The notes below the pieces were generated by a model that was given only the letters and a program-made list of their open reading frames with translations, searched no databases and was not told where the DNA came from. A stretch of DNA of 64,000 nucleotides, from the NCBI GenBank assembly GCA_028456385.1, contig JALNQF010000143.1:1-64000 (forward strand), in the 5' to 3' direction. Position 1 is the stretch's first letter. Every line of letters starts with the position of its first letter. Positions 29,948 to 41,768 of this stretch are shown here, in pieces. The position numbers were made by a program, and so were the translations under genes. The DNA comes from Ophiosphaerella korrae (taxonomy: Eukaryota > Ascomycota > Dothideomycetes > Pleosporales > Phaeosphaeriaceae).

Positions 29948-31891
29948 CTATTTTAGACCATCGCTCAATCCCAACAGCAATTCCGCGAGTCCATGTGCAC
30001 CAGGATCCGGAACTTCCTGAAAACCTTCACCCCCGACATAAACCGTTCGTCCCAAGCTGGCTTTCATACCTTTTGTTCCCTTCGCTCCATTTTGTGCCGC
30101 TTTCGCTGCCTCATCGACGTTATGAGTTTTCAACAGCGTTTGGACAAATGGATGGAGAGCATCCATTAGCGTGCGATCGCCAGGCTGAGCTGGCGTGTAC
30201 TTTCTGAGTGACTGCAGTGATGACTCAAGAGCCTTGGCCCATATTTGCGGGGTGACCGGTTGTGGGGTGTCGGGCGAATTCTGTCGCAACCCATGCGCCA
30301 GTGCATTCAAGAAGATGGCGTAAATGGCGCCCGATGTTCCGTCCATAGAGATCTCAACCACTTGGATGATGCTGTTCACAAGAATCAAAAGATCATCGGT
30401 CTCCTTTGCTGTTTCAAGCATTTTGAGGATTGCTGGGACGATGTCAACACTAGGCAGCCATCTACGTGAACCGTACTTACACTCCGCACCCCGCTTTAGT
30501 CCTATTCCGCAGTCGCCATCGCCAACAATTGTGTCGTATTTCGTGACGTCAGGTTCAACTGCAATAACCCTGTTTAGTGCTGTGGTCAGAGTGGACTTGG
30601 CCTGACTTGGATTGACTGTGAAGTGTTAGCGCTGTAATTAATTAGATCATGGGGCCTTACCTCTCAGATTACTCGGCTGAACCTCGCCTCCTGTCGTCCG
30701 CTCTTCTTGTTGCTTCGGTTCTCCTCGCTTTGCCCATGTGCTGCTACTGATTGCTGTAGACCATCCACTTGCCTCAGCGGGCGCATCTAATAATTCCAGC
30801 AGGGAAACTCCCACTGGTCCTGTGTCCGTCACCTTTAGCAAACTAATGCTGAAGCCTAAACCATTTAGGCTTGTCATGAAGGTTCCTGCTAATATCCTCA
30901 CTGGCTTTATTTTGAACTGTTGGGCCAACTGCTCAACAACCTCATTCGTTATGCCACCCAGCTCAAGCGGACTGACACCACCCAAGTTGTTGATAAGGAG
31001 TACAACTGGGTCTTCTTCAGTAATACTTGAGAAGCTTCGATCTTGGTCTGCCGTGCCCAGAGAGTGTGATAACATTGTCCTTACCAGCCCAGGTAGATTA
31101 ATAGATTTTCTCTCCGAGCCAGCTTCATTATGGATGCCCATTCCAATCTCAACCTCGCCTTCCTTCAATGCATCATCTTCCGGCTCACGGCGTCCAGGAA
31201 CGTGCACATGTGACAGCGACGATCCAATCGAGACTGTGTTGTCAGCCACAAGCTGCGCAATCCTCGTCACATCTTTCAAGCTTGCACTGCGCCCACATTA
31301 GCTGCCCATATCAGTTTCAACAGATCAAATACATACCCCCTAGCCGCCAACGCCCCAGCAATCTTGTGCACCAGCACCGTCCCAGCGATCCCTCTCCTAC
31401 CAACCTTACCCCCTTTCGCACGCCCAACACCTGCGTCGTCTCCAACAACAACCATATCCACTTCTATCCCCGCTGCTCTCGCCTTCTCAACCGCCATGCC
31501 GAAGTTCAATACGTCGCCCGTGTAATTCATCACCACAACCAGCACGCCCTTCTCCTTCGGCACCCGATGCAAAATACATCGCCGCACCTGCTCCGCACTC
31601 GGGGACGCAAAGATTGTACCCGCAACAGCACCAGAAAGTAGCCCGGCGCCCACAAATGACGCGAAACTCGGCTCGTGGCCCGAGCCGCCTCCAGATATGA
31701 TGGAGACCTGAGGCGCGCTGGATGTGCGGTATATGATTTTGTTTGCAATGTCGCATTGCACGGAGGGATTAGTGTGCGGGATGCTGAGTAGCGCGGAGGT
31801 GACGAGGTGTGTTGGGTCGTGGATGAAGTGTTTCGCTATGCGGGAGTCAGTAATGAACGACCCTATGTATTGCGACATACGTACATGACAT
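29948..31891 (-). CDS. dak: Dihydroxyacetone kinase (DhaK-DhaL fusion, ATP-dependent)
   Basis: Five exons (31891-31885, 31835-31337, 31286-30661, 30615-30483, 30449-29948) give 588 residues, the standard length. The start is MSSKHFIHDPTHLV. The DhaK domain contains IISGGGSGHEPSFASFVG, whose His binds dihydroxyacetone covalently, and VVVMNYTGDVLNFGMA. The linker is Ser/Thr-rich. The DhaL domain has VGDGDCGIG (Asp residues for Mg-ATP), MDGTSGAIYAIF and PGDRTLMDAL. The enzyme phosphorylates dihydroxyacetone (and glyceraldehyde) in glycerol and methylglyoxal-related metabolism, in the cytosol. The first exon is only seven bases (ATGTCAT). The fourth intron uses a GTGTAA donor overlapping a GTAAGT that is out of frame. 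It is convergent with SmD2. Confidence 0.93.
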
Positions 31892-34196
31892 ACTGAATGG
31901 TTCTGAGCTTTCAGCGCGGTTACGATATGGATCAGGAGTGGGTGAAGGAGGTGAACACGCTAGGTCTCGCGATCATACGATACATGTGTAACGCATCACG
32001 CTCTCATTCTTACACGGCTGTACGGAACGTGCCGCATACATATTACCTTGCCTCTTGGTAGATTCGACAAGTGGAGTTCGGGAGGTGGGGTCATTGACGG
32101 ATGGTGAGGGGTAGCTCCAGTGGGGTCTCCAGATCAGAGCTGTTTCCCCTTCCCTGGGTATGGGAAAATCGCAGTGGTCCTCGAACGCCAGTGCGATTAT
32201 TTGCTTGAAGCATAGCTTAATATTTATATTTCTTGACTATTCATGTTTTACAAAGCTCATCTGTCTCACGAATAGAGGCTTTTACCTTTGGGAGTCACGG
32301 TCTTTGACTGTGAGCTTTTTCTATTTTCTCCAAGTTCTTGTTGGCACACTTGGGTATCTATGAGGCAAGATATCGGGTTTCCGGTTTGAGGCGGGTCCAG
32401 AATGGTAGGTATTCCGGTTATTGTTTCGTTCAACAGTGAGATCAATGAACGTTACAACAAGGAAAAGTGGACGAAGTTGCTCACTATGGAAATTCTCGGT
32501 CAAAGGAGCAATTTCAAGTTTTTCAAGAAGCCGGCTGGTATATCAAGTTGAACTTCTAGATTATTACTCTTTTAAACTTGTGTATGAAGAGTGTATGCTC
32601 AGTGTTATTTGATGCATGTTTCAATATATATATCTCGGGTGACAAATTCATTCTCGATCATCGTGGCTGCTAGTGGCAAACCAATACAATTAGTCTTCCT
32701 CGTTAGAATACTGTGTAGGTACTTGCAAGTGCGCTACATGTATGCTATTATCATCAACTCCCGCCACCGCGCAACAATTGGCGAAGCTCACTCATGTCTG
32801 TGAAAGGAGAAAAAAATTGTGAAATCATCTGATTGTTTTCGCTTCATGCACTATATCTACACTACGCCATCTACAGAATAATTCAAACAGTCTGCTGGCC
32901 AGAACGATGCAGGTGGTTCATCGGTCAAAAACGCACTTGTAGGTACCAAGCAACCCGAACATACGTATATGGCCCGATTATGTAAATACTCGCTTTTCTA
33001 AAAATGGTACTCTAAAGTATATTGCGTACCGCCGCAATTGTCCCAGACAGCGATCTGCACTGTGCCGCAATGTCGGTCGGCACTGCTTACCACGGCGAAT
33101 CCCGAGGGGATGGTCACCGGGAAGAGACTCAAAAAAGGTACCAAACACCAGTCATCAGTTAAGCCTTCGAAATTACTCCACGTGCTTACCGGTCGGTTCG
33201 TTCCTAGCTCGGTTGTCTTCGCTGAACTTAATGATTCCCGGGATCGCAAATGTTAGAGGATGCGGTCTATTCTCGGACTGTCCAAGAAGCTATCAAGTTT
33301 TTATCGGCCCATACGCTTTGACCATTATTTTAATCAGCACTTCGCTACAACACAACTAAGCAAAGCTAACCAAATGATGGCGTGGAAGGATGAACGAGCG
33401 CTGTAGGTTACGTAATTGAATAATGAGTGAGCTACGGTTCTATCGAAGCTAGAGATATCAATGTAAAGAGTTGTCAGTAGTCTCAAATATTTAGCATCAA
33501 GCACCCCGCTATGAAGCAATAGATCAAGTTAGTATAACAAGTACCAGAGCCAGGGAGACGAACAACAGAGTTTTAACCATGTCTAACTTTCCATATTCGA
33601 ACTGGCGTGCGGCGTTAGGAACTTAATCACAACTATTTACCTACATAGCGCCTTTCCGCAACGACAATAATTAACGTCAACAGCCGTAGAAAAACATGCG
33701 AATTCACACGCTATCCAATCAGAATCTAGGGATAATTTTGAGAATATTAGTTTTCATATCAATTATGGTAGCTTGCACGGATTCAGGTTGCCAAAGTCCG
33801 AGTCCTCATCTTTACATTCAAGTTCAAGGCCGAGGGAAGTCGATCATAAACACTAGGTCTACGCAGGGTGACTTGATATAGATTTTCTATGCACCCTGCT
33901 GTACGGTGATATTTATGACAACCCATCATCTATGATAGAAATCAGTCTAGGCTACAACACATATGGGTTTGATGAAAACTTGTAATTTGCCTCAATAAGT
34001 TATAGAATACTTTGGTTTCGGTAAACTGGAGAAGTGCAATAAACAATAAGCTACTAAGTGGTTCAACGAGGGGTCCTAGGTTACTCGAGCCAAACCTATA
34101 GATAACTCGAAAAATAGTTCTAGGTAGCTAATTATCTGCTGGCTGCTACATCTTGAGTGGCTAACATCTCGCTTTTCCATTCTGACATTTAATCCT
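31892..34196. other. AT-rich gene-poor region
   Basis: About 2.3 kb with no supported gene, the left edge of the AT-rich accessory block. The first 200 bases are the kinase promoter. A GC-richer island at 32998-33249 keeps an 83-residue minus-strand frame (VTIPSGFAVVSSADRH, then a Cys-Gly-Gly and aromatic tail) that could be a terminal gene fragment, but it has no start-to-stop model. The rest is short frames and A/T-rich sequence. Confidence 0.55.
34111..34186. repeat. Diverged repeat, copy A
   Basis: This segment aligns with 36693-36769 in the same orientation at roughly 70-75 percent by eye (GTTCTAGGTAGCTAATTATCTG against GTTCTGGGTAGCTGAATATCTT, and onward to CTTTTCC). Most differences are transitions. 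A second short match lies just upstream of both copies (TCGGTAAACTGGAGAAGTG at 34018, TCGGTAAACTGAGAAAGTG at 36396). It looks like an old transposon fragment, ending about 10 bases from the P450 stop codon. Confidence 0.6.
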
Positions 34197-35969
34197 CTAA
34201 AAGATATTATCAGTCTCCAAGGTTCTCTCGGCCACTTTATCCGAACCTCGTTCAACCACTTTGATCGGCATGCCTTTATATGGCTTCCCAGTACCAAATA
34301 AGATAGGATATGCAGGTGCCCCTAAGTACTTGAACTCGTTCATATCCTTCTCGTGGTAATCGGGAATAAGATCGAATCGCGGAATAGTCAATGCCATGAT
34401 AAGCTTAAGCTCCATAAGTGCGAGCTCTTGGCCCAAACAATTGCGCTGACCAACTTCAAAGGGCCTCCAGGCATGCTTGTGTACCTTTTCTGCTTCCGGT
34501 AGCGGTTCACAGTCCATAGTTGCCTTGTGTTGCCGAAGCCAACGTTCTGGTCTGAAGGAGTGTGGATCAGGAAAGTATAGATGGTTGCGATGCAAGGCAA
34601 AACTAGCAACCATAACCATGAAACCTTCTGTTGGGTATGTCTCACCAGTCTCAGGATCGATGATGGGAATATTCGATAACCCCGAGCGAATGCTACTGGC
34701 AGGTGGGAACAATCGAAGTGTTTCCTTGATGACTGCTGCTGTTACAGGTAGCTCGTTTAATAGAGTTGGTTGAGCAGATAGCCTTCCTGGTATTTCGGCA
34801 GCGCGGCCAAGCACCTCACTGTATTCGTTACGAACCTTCTGTAACCAAGAAGGGTTCTGATGAAGTAACCAGAAAATATAACATAGAGTTCCACTTGACG
34901 TGTCGTGCCCTGCAAACAAGAAAGTTTTCATCTGGTCCACCAAAACAGTCAAGTATCCCTCGTTGAGAGTGCCAGGAGCCTTCTCCAAACCCGGGCTGTC
35001 CTCAGTAATAGAATCGAGTGCGATGTCTATCGCGGGCTTGCATCGTATCGGCGCTTGCACATATTTATGGTCATTTCTCGCGTTCCACCTCCCTAAAACA
35101 ACGGATTTGATCGCTCTATTCATGCGCGCTTCGTTGAATGTCATCATAAGCGCTCTCCATGGATTTAATCTTCTTAATTGCCCAAATCCTGGCTCTGATG
35201 CAATTGCAACCCAGTATGCCTGGTCTCGAAGGATTTGGGTATATTGCTTGCCATCAGGAGAGCTAGCAAATGACGATCCACTGGAAATTCTGAGTCTAAC
35301 TGTGTATATCATGTGCGGATGGAAGACTCACAGAATAATCCGCCCAATGATTTGAACCGTGAGGTCCACCGCAGCCAATTCCAATTCTAGAGGCGCCCCG
35401 GATTGCGCATAGGTTGTTAGACGGTCGCAGAGTTTGCTACATTCGTATATCAGATCTGCCGTGTGCTCGCGGAGCGTCATAGCAGAGAATGCGGGATTAA
35501 ATAATGTGCGCCACTTTTTCCACTCACTCCCTTCTTGAACGACAAGGTTATTTACGCCGATATACGGTTTCAACATAGCTTTTAACCCATGGAACTTTGG
35601 TAGAGAGGGCTTCACAATCACTTGATCAGCTAGCTCTGGGTCTCGTATCATGAGCCAGGATGGCGAGATTGGCCAGAGGTCGACATAAAATGCTTTACCG
35701 AGTTGGTGTCGCTCGTACATAATTAACGGATATATCTGAGGATGCAGACGACGTGGAAGTGATTGTACAAGCTCGCCCAGAAATTTGGCGTGACCGAAGA
35801 TGGGGTCATGGCCAGGTGGTTGAGGCTATGAGTTTCAGCGCTGGTATATAGAGAAGAGATCAATACTAACAAGAGTTTTGAATAGACGTCGCTGTTTTCT
35901 CAGTTTGAATACAAGGAGAACTATTGCTACTGCAGCGGTGATAGTGAATACGACTGTTGTAGTGCTCAT
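34197..35969 (-). CDS. Cytochrome P450 monooxygenase (P450-1)
   Basis: Three exons (35969-35871, 35825-35332, 35295-34197) give 563 residues. The N-terminus MSTTTVVFTITAAVAIVLLVF is a membrane anchor, followed by basic KLRKQRR and the hinge PQPPGHDP. The I-helix is FLFAGHDTSSG with the acid-alcohol pair. The K-helix is KETLRLFPP (ExxR). The PERF-type segment is FRPERW. The haem loop FEVGQRNCLGQELALME is canonical, with Cys near residue 487. The class is an ER-anchored microsomal P450; the substrate is unknown. The second junction has two AG choices and only TTAG|ACTC avoids a stop. A MITE-like element lies 58 bases upstream of the ATG, and the gene is bracketed by two copies of a diverged direct repeat. 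Confidence 0.88.
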
Positions 35970-36027
35970 CTTGGTACTGACAAGTCCCGAATGAGTTCAG
36001 CAGGATGAGAGTAAAGACGAGCACCAC

Positions 36028-36362
36028 AAAAATCTGCCAAAGTGGCCGCCAGCTAGTAGGGGCTCTGCAGATCGCGGGACAAGCTTGAATCAGCTGCGAT
36101 GACGCGTCACATGGGGCTTACGAACAAAATTACATCACCATGATTCTTACAAGTCTATCGCAACGCTTAATTATTACTTAAATTAATTTTAAAGCTCAAT
36201 TTTAGTCCATATAATCAATGTTTAGAGGGTTTTCAACTTTTTGACGTTACTCGGCGCTTACTAGCGTGCCGCTAGTGGAGCACTTGCGACCCCACGTTTA
36301 GGTTTTGATCGGTAGCTAAGACTAAAGCCCCTACTAGCTGGCGGCCACTTTGGTAGATTTTT
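36028..36362. mobile_element. MITE-like element with 37-bp terminal inverted repeats
   Basis: The arms at 36028-36064 and 36326-36362 are inverted repeats of 37 bases with a single mismatch (36/37). The outer ends read AAAAATCTGCCAAAGTGG and CCACTTTGGTAGATTTTT. The enclosed 335 bases are AT-rich and code for nothing, the form of a non-autonomous DNA transposon. The flanking bases (CCAC / ACGG) share no obvious target duplication longer than AC, so the superfamily is undetermined. The element begins 58 bases upstream of the P450-1 start codon, in its promoter. Near-identical arms suggest a fairly recent insertion compared with the decayed sequence around it. Confidence 0.75.
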
Positions 36363-36692
36363 ACGGTATCACTTTTTGCAGTTACCTAGACTGTCGGTAA
36401 ACTGAGAAAGTGGGAAAGCCACTCTCTTCTTGTTAAAGCTAAATATATACAATAGATAGTATACTACTAAACAATCGGACTAGGAATCTTGGATTGCCCT
36501 AGCCATACATATAAAATGTTGAAGGGAGCAATCCCGACCCATCAGAGATGGCAATGGAGGGCGGTGAAGAGGCAGGAGAGACGTCGATTGTGACGTCGAT
36601 TGTTTACATTCCTGATTAGTACTACGTCACTCCTATATAATTAGCTGCCCCAACAGATAGGATAGTTCAATACAATTCCACAATATTCATCA

Positions 36693-36769
36693 TAAAAAAG
36701 GTTCTGGGTAGCTGAATATCTTCTGACTGCTATATCTCAAGTGTACAACGTCCGGCTTTTCCGCTTGAC
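36693..36769. repeat. Diverged repeat, copy B
   Basis: This is the partner of 34111-34186, in direct orientation. It retains GGTTCTGGGTAGCTGAATAT and GGCTTTTCCGCTTGAC. Together the copies bracket P450-1 and the MITE-like element. They could be remnants of the same transposon family or of one duplicated segment. Confidence 0.6.
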
Positions 36770-37337
36770 CGAGAGTCAGAGTGACAGGCGGCACCTGTGC
36801 CGTTTAGCCTTGCTCCTGGCAGGGATAAGAGGCAGTGGTTGCCCCTGGGTATACGCATTCCGTTTGAGATTAGTGTATATAGTATGCAAGAAGCTCTAGC
36901 TGAGTACGTAATTCAGATAGTCACTAGTTTAGTCCGCTTTGATCCACTCCTTTTACATCACTAAGAACGAAATCTAGCCAAGAAACGGACAACTACGGCT
37001 GACCTCCACCGGAGGTGATTGGGGTGAAGGAAGGTAATGTTTCTTACACTCAAGAGTCTTGCGGACTTGGCTGAATGACTTACGCGTTCTGGGAATAGCC
37101 CGGAATCCGCAAAGCCCGAGCACTACCGACGTGCCTCATCTTGACGTTACGTCTGAGCTCCGAGGGATCGGCCCGGCTCGGTATAGTTCTTCGGTGAGAC
37201 TCTAAAGTACATTGAACGATCTCTGATGTTTTGTGATCGATAGGTAGAGTTTACGAATGACAACTGGCACCTAGTGCATTTACCTTGTTATCACTGAAGT
37301 GCGCCATTGACATCATAGTAATTCATTCGGCCCGTAG

Positions 37338-37676
37338 TTAAAGGGTCCTGATACTATAACCCCCCCTAAATAAATAGTCTTTCTCAAGTGCCATTGTCAA
37401 AATGGCATTGATCATATGTTCAATCGGTAAAGCCGGTGTGGATCTTGAATACTTGAGTTCCGGGTTACCGGAAGGACTGAAAGTTGGCAGAGTTTCTTCG
37501 GTCGTTGCATTGCTCGATGTGGACGTTATTGATGCACTAACGGTGCTCGGAACGGACTGCGCAACAACTAACTCAAAGGCATAGGTAAAATCCCGAAAAC
37601 TTGCTGATGTCCACCAGACACTTTTTGCATTCGCCGAATCACCCCATGGAGTCTTATTCACTCTGGGTTTTGGCAT
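37338..37676 (-). CDS. Hypothetical small protein, low support
   Basis: A 112-residue frame starting MPKPRVNKTPWGDSANAK. It is Ser/Thr-rich in the middle (about residues 40-70) and has no signal peptide, membrane segment or recognisable motif. It lies in an AT-rich, otherwise non-coding stretch, and its composition is less AT-biased than the flanks. That slightly favours a real or formerly real gene, but chance cannot be excluded. Confidence 0.25.
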   Translation of the reverse strand: MPKPRVNKTPWGDSANAKSVWWTSASFRDFTYAFELVVAQSVPSTVSASITSTSSNATTEETLPTFSPSGNPELKYSRSTPALPIEHMINAILTMALEKDYLFRGGYSIRTL

Positions 37677-38631
37677 AAGACGTGTTCAACTCCGTTTGTT
37701 TACTGCATCGTAATATCTAATTTGCATTAGGTACCTGAGTAGTTTTTGGTATAAAATAGAGCATGACACGGACCTCCGTAACTCAGTTCAATCGTTTCAG
37801 AAGGGGGAGTGTACGTACCTAGGCACATTGGTGCTAAGTACAAGCAGCGTATACACGTTATGATTGGAATACTTGAGTCAGGAAATCGGTTCCCCAGATC
37901 GACGACTTTCCTAATGAAATCCCGAAGACCTCCAAAACCTTATAATGCCTGTTTCTCGCACCGTTCTCGTTTAAAGCAGGTTCTACGTCCTCAATAGGCC
38001 GGGAGAGTCCCCCTTAGATACTAGAGCAACCATGGCGGGCAAAGGGGCCCCTCCCTCACTTTACCAAGAGTTACCCTCGCTGAGTTCGGCCTTGTTATTC
38101 GACAAAATGCAGACTTACGCTACGGGGGTGCGATTCAGTGTGCATACTGCACCTGTTTACATCAGGGGGGGCATGAGGGGATTTGTAGCTTCATGCAGTA
38201 TTATTGTAAAACACAGGCAGTGCAGGACCCTATTACGACTCCACTTTCTGCTATCGTCCACTAGGGCTGAATTCAGATTTGATACAAACAGCCAAAGTAA
38301 CCAGATTATAACGTCAGAATAACACCTGATCAACCCATAAACAGTGTTGCATGCCCGCGGCAGTAGCTTCGGCTCTTAACTACAGGCTGCAGTGCGGCTG
38401 TAGCTCTAACAAAATCACAGCGGCATTGAAGCACGGTAGAACTTCTCGATTTCTACAAGCTTAGAATTCCCATTCTCGTACACATTGTATTTAACTCCGT
38501 GGCCAGCACAAACGCTACAGAAGATTGAGCCAAAAAGGGGAGTTCCTCTACCACTTTACCACGTAGGTGGTTGAGCAGGTACAAACACAACGGTATCTCT
38601 ACTTAATACCTTTTCACTGAGGACATACCAC

Positions 38632-40362
38632 CTAATCTTGCGAGAACGCTCTCAAGCTCTCCGACCTTTTTCTTCGAATCATAAACCCGGCTTCTCTTGC
38701 CGGGCTAACGGAGATCCCCCACCAGTAATGAACAGGTGGTTTTTCTCCGGCTAATTTGATGTCGTAATTCAGTAAGAAGTTGAGCAGAACCATTTTCACC
38801 AGTCGGACTGCGTAAAACCGCCCAGGGCATGAAAAGCGTTTGAAGCCAAAAGGAAGGTATGCCCGTACCATCTCTGCACTTCCACCGCCAGTGATAGGTG
38901 TTAACCTTTTCTGGCTACCCTCTTCAAGCCACCTGTCACAGCGCCATGTACTTGGATCATCGTATGTCTTTTCATCGTGGTGAATACCCCAAATAGGAAT
39001 TCCGACCTTGACGTTTTCTGGTACATAACCAACACCAGGAACGTCAATCTCACTTGAGCGGTTGGTCGCTGTCCTGACCAGGCCGCGTGAGATAAAGTTG
39101 CGAAGGCGGAAAAATTCTTTGATACAGGCATCGAACAATGGTAGGGATTGGTCAATAAAGGTTTTCGCAGCATCGGCCTCCTTGAATGCAGTCTCTGAGT
39201 AATGTTGATACGCATTCTCGATCTCCTCTTGAACTCTATTCATAAGATTGAATTCAAGAGTGTTACATGGTGCGAGCAAAATGTCGAAAAGTACGTTTCC
39301 CAAAGTGATTGTCGTGCTATCGGTTGACACAAAAGTCATAACACTAAGGCGCCGGGCTAGAAAATCCACAGAAGCCTTTTCCGGGATGGCTCCAGCCGAT
39401 TCAATTGCATCAATTGCGGACCAAGTGATAAGATCATGAGGAAGCTTTGAAAAGTCGGGAGTTTTTTCGGTGGCTACAATACGCTCAACCTCGCGCACGC
39501 GATCAGAGATCACAGGTGCAGCCAATTTGGCAGTGTTGCGGTGACGGATCTTGTCTGGAATGAGAATTAAGGGCGCTAAGAGACTAATTTCGGTGAGTTA
39601 GAAGCGTCGGTGAGATGGCCAAGAATACTTACGGTCGCAGGAGCTTTGGTATGGCCCCAATAATGCCTGCGTTGAAAATGACTAGTTGGTTAAACCGGCC
39701 AGCACTGCTGAGATATGCGTCATCACGACACAACGGTGCTCCAACATAAAGGCGGCTCACTGATTGGACCATAATTCCCTTCCAGAATTTGAACGAGTCC
39801 ACTTCCTTCCAGTTCAATGTATCCAGACCCGCATTTTTCTTCATAGCTATATCAACTTCGTCCCATAGGCTTGGTACAAGAGCGTCAAGACCACGTGTTA
39901 GGTGCTTCTTGATTGCGTCTTCAAATACGTGCTCCGAGCACATGAGCGGATGCAGGAGCGTATAGTCACCACGCATGAACTGTCGGTGGGCTTCCAGACC
40001 ACTGAAGTTATCCTCTGACTGATTGTGAAGCCTACTAATTATCAGTGGTCTGGTAGACTTCTAAAGGCTGAGGGTATGTACCAGTCAAGTTTCGACGGAG
40101 GGAGTAAAATCTCGGCTCCGGTAAACATGTTCGGTAGGACGAAGGCCAGCTCATGCTTTGAGTATTTCTCATATCCTTCATCAAGCATCGTCTTGGTCCC
40201 AAAGATGCTTCGGATATACGAACGAGATCGCTTGAATGGCCCTTTGACATCTTGACCTACCCAAGGAAGATGAGGAGGTATCTCGGATCCACATGTTCGT
40301 ATCTTGTATATGAGATAGAACAGTGAAAAAGCGAAGGATACTTGCAAAAGATGAACAAACAT
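38632..40362 (-). CDS. Cytochrome P450 monooxygenase (P450-2) with altered haem loop
   Basis: Three exons (40362-40082, 40031-39633, 39583-38632) give 543 residues and close in frame. The N-terminus MFVHLLQVSFAFSLFYLIY is a short membrane anchor. Then come GPFKRSRSYI, KLDWLHNQSEDNFS (joined by splicing), MRGDYTLLHP and LDTLNWKEVDSF, the order seen in fungal P450s of the indole-diterpene and gibberellin oxidase type. The I-helix is FVSTDSTTITLG. The K-helix is CIKEFFRLRNF (ExxR intact). The haem loop reads FGFKRFSCPGRFYA: the Cys is present, but the usual Gly of FxxGxxxCxG is Lys and the usual Arg/His is Phe. The protein is otherwise complete. The substrate is unknown. It is divergent from P450-3 across 1.4 kb. 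Confidence 0.85.
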
Positions 40363-41768
40363 TGTGAAATATATTGCACCTCAGTTGCCAGTCTGATACT
40401 CGATAAATTTCTGAGGAAACAAAGGGCTCCTTATTCTGCTCTCTTCATATCGCCTCAACATGACCCTCACATGGAACATGGGCATACGTAGTCCTATGAT
40501 GTTCAATGCTACCTAAATTCTGACTGATGGCTGGCTACTTGCATCGTGAACGGCAAATTCTTGCCTTTTCCATATAAGTGGACTACTTGTTTCACCCGTG
40601 GTCGCCGTCCGAATTACACCGATACCTGGGGGAGACTCTTGGCTGCGTATGAAGGGCCACGGATCACACCGATACTTGGGGGAGACTCTTAGCTGCGTCT
40701 GAAGGACCACGGATCTGAGTCTTGGATCATCAACTCTCCAACAAATCATAAGATGAATGATCAGTTTTTAAACTTGTATCTGGAGCTTCGATCTTACCTG
40801 GGCACGATCGCCTGTTGCTGGACTTGGATACATCAACCAGGTCTCACGATCGCTTAGCTAGGATATACTGCAGCAGTGGAGCCTTGAGTTGCTAGATCAT
40901 TATATTAAAAATCGTTCCAATGTAACGTTGTAGATTCTTACTGCATCGAATCCATATTTGATGTTTGTCAACGGGATTAGATTGATAGACTACACACCCA
41001 GCCAAACAGCTCAACACACGGCCCTCTACACCGAGAAAAGTCTCTCCGCACTTCTGGAACGTTTTAATGAGCCAATAGAGTTTTGTCTTGGACAATGGCC
41101 TCCATTTAGAGAGGTTCATGATACACATACAGCATTCAAGAGGTAGATACATTTGGATCTCATGAATAAAGAGACTTGGTGAATACATCTTTGACCATGT
41201 AATTCAGTATCATGTCCTAGATTTCCCACGTTGTTCTTTGGCCAAGGACTGATTTCGAAACTATGTATTACCTCCCCGGCACAGCGTATCGGGTACAAGT
41301 CATGACTCCCTGTAGCTACATGTAGTTTTATGTGAGTGTTTGAAGCAGGTGCAACCGGAAAATGACAGTCAATAAAGTGCTACTTTCCCATTACTAGACT
41401 GGTACGGTGGGTCGACGTCGGTCGTTGCTACGTGACACCGCCCAGCATGTCGTTTCACTCACAATTCTTTGTAGTTACAGGCCGTGCCTTCGAACAAGAT
41501 GCAACGGAGAAGGTGAGTTATCTTTCACGCTGTTGACTCGTAGTAAGGACCGATTCACGATCACGCGATAACACCCAACTTAGTATGGTACTTGTAGCTC
41601 ACTGTATAGTCCGCATTCAATTAGACCGAAGTGCAGCCACAGTTGTCATTTTTTAGTTGCGGTGATCTTGAAGGTAAATCCGTTCGTCCTCAGAAAAATT
41701 TGACTAGTGTCCATACCTCGCATATCAAACAGGCTCATTCATCCACCATTTCACACACAATTATTGTG
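40363..41768. promoter_or_regulatory. Divergent promoter region of P450-2 and P450-3
   Basis: The 1.4 kb between the two start codons holds a 50-bp tandem duplication (40616-40715) and otherwise AT-rich sequence without a credible gene. It could allow shared regulation of the two P450s. No pathway-regulator site is recognised. Confidence 0.5.
40616..40715. repeat. 50-bp tandem duplication (two units)
   Basis: The unit begins ACACCGATAC and ends CCACGGATC; two copies lie head to tail with four substitutions in 50 bases. Three of the four are transitions. Confidence 0.9.

Larger units (their letters stand above)
36363..38631. other. AT-rich intergenic region with element remnants
   Basis: About 2.3 kb between the MITE-like element and P450-2. 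It includes repeat copy B (36693-36769), a doubled GTGACGTCGATT near 36580-36600, and a TATATAA-containing stretch near 36633 resembling an LTR or promoter remnant. A 112-residue minus-strand frame at 37338-37676 is the only sizeable open frame. Nothing else is gene-like. Confidence 0.55.

Noticed and set aside
32998..33249. 83-residue frame in a GC-richer island, considered as a secreted protein C-terminus
   Set aside because: No start codon context, no signal peptide and no confident family; mentioned only in the region description.
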